NCBI GenBank assembly: GCA_937974555.1
Contig: CALJKR010000069.1
Location: forward strand, 1-20,328
DNA: 20,328 nucleotides
Direction: 5' to 3'
DNA from: an uncultured Flavobacteriales bacterium
GTDB taxonomy: Bacteria > Bacteroidota > Bacteroidia > Flavobacteriales_D > Sanyastnellaceae
The translations under genes were made by a program, and so were the position numbers. This document shows positions 15,466 to 20,328 of this stretch, one piece after another; the stretch's first letter is position 1, and every line of letters starts with the position of its first letter. The notes under the pieces are model-generated. The model ran no database searches. It saw only the letters and a program-made list of their open reading frames with translations, and was not told the origin of the DNA.

Positions 15466-16713
15466 ATGCGAATGTACTTCCGAATCATAGGAGAGAGTGT
15501 GAAAATGGCGATGCAGGCCCTTGTACACAATAGACTTCGCACTTTTCTATCCTTATTGGGGGTAACCATCGGGATTTTCTCCATCATCTTTGTTTTGTCC
15601 ATAGTAGACAGCATGGAGGCAGACATGCGAGAGAGTCTGGAGATGATTGGATCCGATGTGATGTTCATCAAAAAGTGGCCCATGGGTCCTGAAGACGGCA
15701 AAGAAGAATACGAATGGTGGAAATTCATGTCGAGAAGAGAGCCCTCATTGAAAGACATGCATGCACTTGAAAGTCGATTGAATTTGGCGCAAGCCGTTGC
15801 ATACGAATGTGGAACTGTGCAAACAGCCAAGCATGAAAACAACTATCTAGAAGGAGCGTGGGTCAACGGCGTTACTTTCCAATACAACCAAACCGTCGCT
15901 TTAAAATTGGAGCAAGGAAGGTATTTTACAGAACAAGAATGTGAAGCAGGCCGTGCGGTATGTATCATCGGGAATACTGTAGCTGAACAATTGTTTGGCA
16001 ACAACTCAGTTCTAGAACAAGAAATCACTGTAGCAGGGCTTAAATTAAAAGTCATTGGAAAATTAAAGAAAGAAGGCGCATCACTTTTTGGTAACGGTCA
16101 AGATCAAGCCATCTTTGTTCCCATTGGATACGCATTGCGTTGGATGAATACCGAGGAGACCGACGGAGGAATCATTGTAAAAGCCAAAAACGGTGTTTCA
16201 GGGGATGATTTAAAAGGCGAAGTAATTCAACAGTTTCGATCCATTCGTGGGGTAAAACCCGGAGCAGAAAATGACTTCTCATTGATCGAAGCCAAAATGA
16301 TCAGCAATGTCGTGGATCAGATCGTCGGTGTATTTAATTCGGCTGGGATGTTCATTGGCATTTTTGCCATATTGGTTGGTGCGTTTAGCATCGCCAACAT
16401 CATGTTTGTTTCAGTGAAAGAACGAACCAGCCTCATCGGCATAGAGAAAGCTTTGGGCGCAAGAAAAAGTTTCATTTTGATACAATTCCTAACCGAGGCC
16501 ATCACATTATGTGTTGTCGGCGGGCTAATGGGATTGATGTTGGTATACTTGGCAGTATCCGGATTGAATAGCGCTTTTGAAATGACCTTCATCCTACCAT
16601 TAAGTAGGGTATTTATGGGCATTGGAATATCTGTATTGGTAGGCGTTCTCTCCGGAATCATCCCCGCCTACCGTGCAGCCAACATGGATCCTGTAGAGGC
16701 GATGAGGAGTTAA
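15466..16713 (+). CDS. ABC transporter permease, MacB/FtsX type, 415 aa
   Basis: Membrane subunit of a MacB/LolCE-type (type VII) ABC transporter that couples ATP hydrolysis to envelope export. TM1 lies at about 29-48 (LLGVTIGIFSIIFVLSIVDS), followed by a large periplasmic core domain (about 50-285, MacB_PCD-like). TM2 is at about 289-317, TM3 at about 343-366 and TM4 at about 380-402. The coupling-helix region reads KERTSLIGIEKALGARKSF (318-336), and the end AYRAANMDPVEAMRS is diagnostic. No ATP-binding subunit is encoded next to it in this window, so the partner ATPase is elsewhere. The gene is divergent from the large outer-membrane protein. Its stop TAA (16711-16713) shares bases with the stop of the convergent kynureninase gene. 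Confidence 0.93.
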   Translation: MRMYFRIIGESVKMAMQALVHNRLRTFLSLLGVTIGIFSIIFVLSIVDSMEADMRESLEMIGSDVMFIKKWPMGPEDGKEEYEWWKFMSRREPSLKDMHALESRLNLAQAVAYECGTVQTAKHENNYLEGAWVNGVTFQYNQTVALKLEQGRYFTEQECEAGRAVCIIGNTVAEQLFGNNSVLEQEITVAGLKLKVIGKLKKEGASLFGNGQDQAIFVPIGYALRWMNTEETDGGIIVKAKNGVSGDDLKGEVIQQFRSIRGVKPGAENDFSLIEAKMISNVVDQIVGVFNSAGMFIGIFAILVGAFSIANIMFVSVKERTSLIGIEKALGARKSFILIQFLTEAITLCVVGGLMGLMLVYLAVSGLNSAFEMTFILPLSRVFMGIGISVLVGVLSGIIPAYRAANMDPVEAMRS

Positions 16714-17990
16714 CCCAACAACCCAATAAGAATCTCTCCCAATCGATAAACGTCCTCGAAGGAATTGTACAAGGGAACGGGAGCCAAACGAATGGTATCA
16801 GGTTCTCTCCAATCTACGATAACCCCAGCCGCTGCCAAGTCGGTAACCACCTTCTTGTTTCTTCCCTTTAAGCGCATAGAAATTTGACATCCACGTTGAG
16901 CAGGATCCTTGGGGGTAATCAACTCCATCTCTTGAATCGTCATTTCAGCAACGGTATTTAATACAAACTCCAAATAGCCTGTTAAACGAAGAGACTTCTC
17001 TCTTAATGCTTGCATTGACGTTTGCGCAAATAAGTCCAATGATGCTTTGTGCGCCGCCATCATCAATACTGGAGCATTACTCAACTGCCATGCCTCCGCA
17101 CTTTCCATGGGATCAAAACCTGGTTGCATCAAAAAACGAGTAGATGCATTGTGTCCCCACCAGCCCGCTAAGCGAACCAAATCTTTATTCTTGTGATGCT
17201 TTTCATGAACAAACACTCCCGATACACCACCTGGACTACTGTTTAAATATTTATAACTGCACCAGCAAGCAAAGTCTACGTCCCAATCATGAAGCTGAAC
17301 AGGAACATTCCCTGCCGCGTGCGCCATATCAAACCCACATTGAGCTCCAACGCCATGTGCCGCTTCAGTGATGGCCTTCATATCAAACCACTGACCGGTA
17401 TAATAATTCACCGCTCCAAAACAAACGGTAGCCAATTCATCGCCCAACTCTTCAATCTTGGACAATATATCTTCTGTCCGTAACAGCGTTTCTCCTGGTC
17501 TGGGCTGCATCTCAACCAAGACATCATCAGGTGAATATCCATGCAGACGGGCTTGAGATTCAAAAGCATAATGATCCGATGGAAAAGGCTTGTGTTCAAA
17601 TAATATTTTTTTGCGATTTCCTTTCGGACGATAAAATGAAACCAACAACAAATGCAAGTTCACCGTGAGTTGGTTCATGACCACAACCTCTTTCTCCTTG
17701 GCCCCTACAATGGGCGCAATGATCGGAGCAAACATCTCATGATAGCTGAACCAAGGATGCTTGGCTTCAAAATGTCCTTCAACACCATAAGATGCCCAAT
17801 CTTGCAACTCTTGGTCTATATAAGCACGAACTCCCTTAGGCTGCAAGCCAAGGGAGTTCCCAGTGAAATATAACATGTCCTTCCCGTTGTGTTGGGGGAA
17901 GAAAAAAGACCCACGAAAACCGCGCAAACCATCTTGTTGATCTGCCTGTTGAGCCCAACCTAGATCAAATGAGAATGGCGTATTTTCCAT
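16710..17990 (-). CDS. kynU: Kynureninase
   Basis: Kynureninase is a PLP enzyme that cleaves 3-hydroxykynurenine (or kynurenine) to 3-hydroxyanthranilate (or anthranilate) plus alanine, in tryptophan degradation and de novo NAD synthesis. From the ATG at 17990 it has 426 residues. Seen are YFTGNSLGLQPKG, the helix with MNQLTVNLH, FEHKPFPSDHYAFESQ, GFDMAHAAGNVPV with the PLP-contacting Asp221 and His224, CSYKYLNSSPGG with the PLP lysine Lys247, GWWGHN (276-281), and RLAPVPLYNS near the end. A TTG at 18038 would overlap tig and is not preferred; the ATG is 10 bases after the tig stop, so the genes are probably co-transcribed. No other kyn or nad gene is in the window. The stop overlaps the ABC permease stop. 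Confidence 0.95.
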   Translation of the reverse strand: MENTPFSFDLGWAQQADQQDGLRGFRGSFFFPQHNGKDMLYFTGNSLGLQPKGVRAYIDQELQDWASYGVEGHFEAKHPWFSYHEMFAPIIAPIVGAKEKEVVVMNQLTVNLHLLLVSFYRPKGNRKKILFEHKPFPSDHYAFESQARLHGYSPDDVLVEMQPRPGETLLRTEDILSKIEELGDELATVCFGAVNYYTGQWFDMKAITEAAHGVGAQCGFDMAHAAGNVPVQLHDWDVDFACWCSYKYLNSSPGGVSGVFVHEKHHKNKDLVRLAGWWGHNASTRFLMQPGFDPMESAEAWQLSNAPVLMMAAHKASLDLFAQTSMQALREKSLRLTGYLEFVLNTVAEMTIQEMELITPKDPAQRGCQISMRLKGRNKKVVTDLAAAGVIVDWREPDTIRLAPVPLYNSFEDVYRLGEILIGLLG

Positions 17991-18000
17991 GATCTGAATA

Positions 18001-19353
18001 TTAGTGCATGTGTTGTGCTTTGTGTAAAAATTCGTCAAATGAAACTTTCACTTCATTCACCTTACACTTGCTCTTCACTACTTCAATTACCTTATCCTCA
18101 AACAATACATCGTAGACGTTCTTGGCTTCCTCGCGCTTGGCCAATAGCTCCTTTGCCATACTCTCCAATTGCGCATCTTCCACCGGTAAACCGTATTGTG
18201 CAAATCGCTCGGCATATTGCTTTTTCACATGATCCACTGCCTCATCAACAGTTACTTTGATTTCATTCTTTTCAATGATGCTCGTCTCAATCAACTGCCA
18301 ACGCAAGCCGTGTGAATATGCAGGATATTCAGCCTCAATTTGCTCTTCGGTCAATGGCTTCTCATTGCTCATGGCAATCCATTTCTTCATGAAAGCGTCT
18401 GGCAAAGCGGGATTCAAGGTTTCAACCAAATGACTCGCAGCAGAGCGCTTAAACATCCAGTTGCTGTCTTTACCAAAAACTTCCTGCATATTTTCACGAA
18501 CCTTGGCTCTCATTTCATCAACAGAAGTCACCGTTCCTGCGGGGAACAATTTGTCAAACAACTCTTGGTTGAATTCAGCCATTTCTACGTGATGAATGTT
18601 GTTTACAGTCAACTTCACTTGGCCTTCAAAATGGTGCAAGTCATGATGTGTAATACCCAAAGTACGCGCGATGGCTTCATGGTCTCCAGACAACAACATG
18701 GGGTCTACAACCACTGCATCGTCTTTCTTTAAACCCACCAACTGCTTCTGTACTTTCTTGTCTGTAACGTCTTCAATGGTGATGGTAGAATTGTTGTCAA
18801 TTCCGCCTTCTACCACATTGCCATCCTTGTCCACAGATTGAACTCTTACATCCAACAAATCCTCCGCGCCGCTTGTTTCTGGATTGGACATTTTGCCAAA
18901 ACGACGGCCATAATCACGAACTTGTTTGTCAATCAATTTGTCATCTACATCAACAACAAAATAATCAAACTTCATTTTGTCGTTCAACTCAACATCAATA
19001 GAAGGAGCCAAACCAATTTCATAAATAAAAGTAAAATCACTTGGGTTTTCCCAATCACCGATTTCACCCTCTGCTTTAGGAAGAGGATTGCCCAACACGG
19101 GGAGTTTATTGTCTGCAATGTGCTTATAAATTGCATCTTGCAATACTTTGTTGATTTCCTCAGCCAAGATTGCCTTACCATAACGTTGCTTAACCACAGA
19201 TGCAGGCACGTGACCTGGGCGGAAGCCTGGCATTTGCATTTTCTTGCGGTAATCCTTTAAAGATTTCTCCACTTGAGGCTCATAATCGGCAGGAACTATT
19301 TGAACGGTGATTTCTGCGTTCAACGCGTCCAGATTCTGTTGGGTGATTTGCAT
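18001..19353 (-). CDS. tig: Trigger factor (ribosome-associated chaperone)
   Basis: Trigger factor binds nascent chains at the ribosomal exit tunnel. 450 residues is normal. The N-terminal ribosome-binding domain begins MQITQQNLDALNAEITVQIV and carries the signature loop GFRPGHVP (43-50); His48 stands where many trigger factors have Lys. YGKAILAEEINKVLQDAI follows. The middle (about 150-250) is a divergent PPIase-like domain. The C-terminal chaperone arm is helical (about 255-450). The start is 54 bases after tRNA-Leu and a strong stem-loop lies between them. kynU follows 10 bases after its stop. Confidence 0.95.
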   Translation of the reverse strand: MQITQQNLDALNAEITVQIVPADYEPQVEKSLKDYRKKMQMPGFRPGHVPASVVKQRYGKAILAEEINKVLQDAIYKHIADNKLPVLGNPLPKAEGEIGDWENPSDFTFIYEIGLAPSIDVELNDKMKFDYFVVDVDDKLIDKQVRDYGRRFGKMSNPETSGAEDLLDVRVQSVDKDGNVVEGGIDNNSTITIEDVTDKKVQKQLVGLKKDDAVVVDPMLLSGDHEAIARTLGITHHDLHHFEGQVKLTVNNIHHVEMAEFNQELFDKLFPAGTVTSVDEMRAKVRENMQEVFGKDSNWMFKRSAASHLVETLNPALPDAFMKKWIAMSNEKPLTEEQIEAEYPAYSHGLRWQLIETSIIEKNEIKVTVDEAVDHVKKQYAERFAQYGLPVEDAQLESMAKELLAKREEAKNVYDVLFEDKVIEVVKSKCKVNEVKVSFDEFLHKAQHMH

Positions 19354-19359
19354 AGTCTT

Positions 19360-19390
19360 AAAAAAAGAAATACCGAGTTATTCGGTATTT
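19360..19390 (-). terminator. Intrinsic terminator of tRNA-Leu, directly before tig
   Basis: A perfect 9-bp stem AAATACCGA / TCGGTATTT (19368-19376 with 19382-19390) with a 5-base loop; on the minus strand it is followed by C and seven T residues (19366-19360), ending six bases before the tig ATG. Confidence 0.8.
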
Positions 19391-19407
19391 ATGTTATATA
19401 AATTTTG

Positions 19408-19489
19408 TCCGGATGGAGGGACTCGAACCCCCACGCCTCACGGCACCAGATCCTAAGTCTGGCGCGGCTACCAATTACGCCACATCCGG
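19408..19489 (-). tRNA. tRNA-Leu (anticodon UAG)
   Basis: 82 bases fold as a class II tRNA on the minus strand. The acceptor stem is CCGGATG / CATCCGG with discriminator A, and the D arm is GCGTAATTGGTAGCCGC. The anticodon stem CCAGA / TCTGG has the loop CTTAGGA (19457-19451), giving UAG. The long variable arm TGCCGTGAGGCGTG and the T arm with GGTTCGAGTCC are also present. The long variable arm and the A at position 73 fit leucine. No CCA is encoded. Confidence 0.95.
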
Positions 19490-19521
19490 GCTTTGAGTGG
19501 GTTAATCACCCAAAAGGTTTG

Positions 19522-19529
19522 CAAATATA
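19522..19529 (-). promoter_or_regulatory. Promoter -7 element of tRNA-Leu
   Basis: On the minus strand TATATTTG is an exact match to the Bacteroidota -7 consensus TAnnTTTG, 33 bases before the tRNA 5' end. The -33 region holds only a weak match (TGTGG, about 20 bases upstream). Confidence 0.6.
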
Positions 19530-19580
19530 CATCCTTATAGGTTATTTCCACAGAAAAATTCTCACCAATAGTTTGGCGGC

Positions 19581-20328
19581 ATGAAATTCTTTCTTCTTTC
19601 ATGCGCGCTTATTGCCTCTGGCAGGTTTTACGCCCAAATCAATGAAACCTTGAACCGCGGTTCGCAAGCTTTGCTTTTTCAAGATCTGGCACCAATAAAA
19701 CATGATGGCTTTCCTATTCCTGTTTACAGCAAGTCTATTGCTTTCCATTTTCAAAACAAATGGGCTTTGAGCAACGTCAACCAATTCCAAATGACAGTCC
19801 AATCCTCCACCAGACGAGGTGCTCACGTAGCGGCTTTTGGTTTTTTCTCGCATCCCGGTTGTCATGCGTACTCAATGAACGGAAAGGAATCCGTGCGCAT
19901 TGGGAAAAACACCGCACTGGGATTAATTTATAGCGGCCATTGGATTCAATGGATGGGCGAAGAGGGTTCGCAAGTTTTCAATGTGGGGATGTCCTACACC
20001 CTCACCAAAAACAAATTTTATCTGCAATGCAATTCTGTCATTCCTGTATCGCTCACCGGAAAAAAACAACAGCGGTTCTCTCCTCAATGGCAAGGGATGG
20101 TATCTATTCAATTTCTTCCTGAAGTGGCCCTTCAACTGCAATCCCAATTCTCTCCTAGTGGTCTCAACTTCTTGGATGGTTACCTCCTATGGAAATACAA
20201 TAACCAATGGTCAGTTTCCTTGGGGTCTTCTTTACCGATGGGTGGGTGGCGATGGGGAGTGACTTATTGGCTACCTAAAAGACAACAAGGTTTTACTTTC
20301 GATCAGTCTGCTTGGGTACGTCCAAGTC
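19581..20328 (+). CDS. Exported outer-membrane protein, PorV/PorQ-like in character (3' end missing)
   Basis: An open frame from the ATG at 19581 to the right edge (249 codons) that continues out of the window. Signal peptide: MKFFLLSCALIASGRFYAQ, with cleavage probably after FYA. The mature part is beta-rich with alternating aromatic residues (AFHFQNKWALSNVNQFQMTV, SYTLTKNKFYLQC, SVSLGSSLPMGGWRWGVTYW), as in outer-membrane barrels. HPGCHAYSMNGKESVRIGKN vaguely resembles the N-terminal part of PorV/PorQ-type proteins, but I cannot confirm the family. The gene is divergent from tRNA-Leu, with 91 bases between. Confidence 0.7.
   Translation, partial: MKFFLLSCALIASGRFYAQINETLNRGSQALLFQDLAPIKHDGFPIPVYSKSIAFHFQNKWALSNVNQFQMTVQSSTRRGAHVAAFGFFSHPGCHAYSMNGKESVRIGKNTALGLIYSGHWIQWMGEEGSQVFNVGMSYTLTKNKFYLQCNSVIPVSLTGKKQQRFSPQWQGMVSIQFLPEVALQLQSQFSPSGLNFLDGYLLWKYNNQWSVSLGSSLPMGGWRWGVTYWLPKRQQGFTFDQSAWVRPS

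Noticed and set aside
1..20328. CRISPR arrays, insertion sequences, prophage genes or defence islands
   Set aside because: I found no regularly spaced repeats with unique spacers, no transposase or integrase motifs and no phage structural genes. The CHAT protease lacks the neighbours of known CRISPR-linked (Craspase/TPR-CHAT) systems and has a signal peptide, so a defence role of that type is unlikely.

Overview
The window is chromosomal DNA of a Bacteroidota bacterium. The evidence is the conserved rplM-rpsI-rpsB-tsf order, surface proteins with N-termini and FISUMP/collagen-like architecture typical of the phylum, a MopE-type metal-binding cassette, phylum-style promoter elements (TTG, then about 20 bases, then TAnnTTTG), and little use of Shine-Dalgarno sequences. 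I cannot resolve the class or genus.

Layout. (1) 1-4006, minus strand: a run of four envelope genes read right to left. They are a small lipoprotein, a collagen-like FISUMP-domain surface protein, a 154-residue membrane-anchored protein, and the start of a large secreted protein with Ig-like and MopE-like modules that runs off the left edge. (2) 4339-9130: a signalling-type island. A secreted or periplasmic CHAT (caspase-like) protease on the plus strand converges on, and overlaps, a two-gene minus-strand operon of an ECF-like sigma factor and a single-pass membrane protein with a TPR-like outer part (putative anti-sigma). Divergent from the sigma gene is a HTH-like protein gene. Next comes an intergenic region with two perfect hairpins around a short tandem repeat (REP-like), then the terminator of the ribosomal operon. 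(3) 9327-11918, minus: rplM-rpsI-rpsB-tsf, with a promoter before rplM, a strong terminator-like hairpin between rpsI and rpsB, and a terminator after tsf. (4) 12062-15394, minus: a very large outer-membrane beta-barrel-like protein, divergent from a MacB/FtsX-type ABC permease (15466-16713); a 12-bp perfect palindrome lies between them. (5) 16710-19489, minus: tRNA-Leu(UAG), trigger factor (tig) and kynureninase (kynU). A terminator lies between the tRNA and tig, and kynU shares its stop-codon bases with the permease. (6) 19581-20328, plus: the start of an outer-membrane protein cut by the right edge.

Most genes are housekeeping or envelope functions. The best candidate for an incompletely described system is the CHAT protease / sigma factor / membrane partner / HTH group at 4339-9130. 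It has the parts for envelope-to-transcription signalling, but the functional link is inferred only from proximity and domain content.
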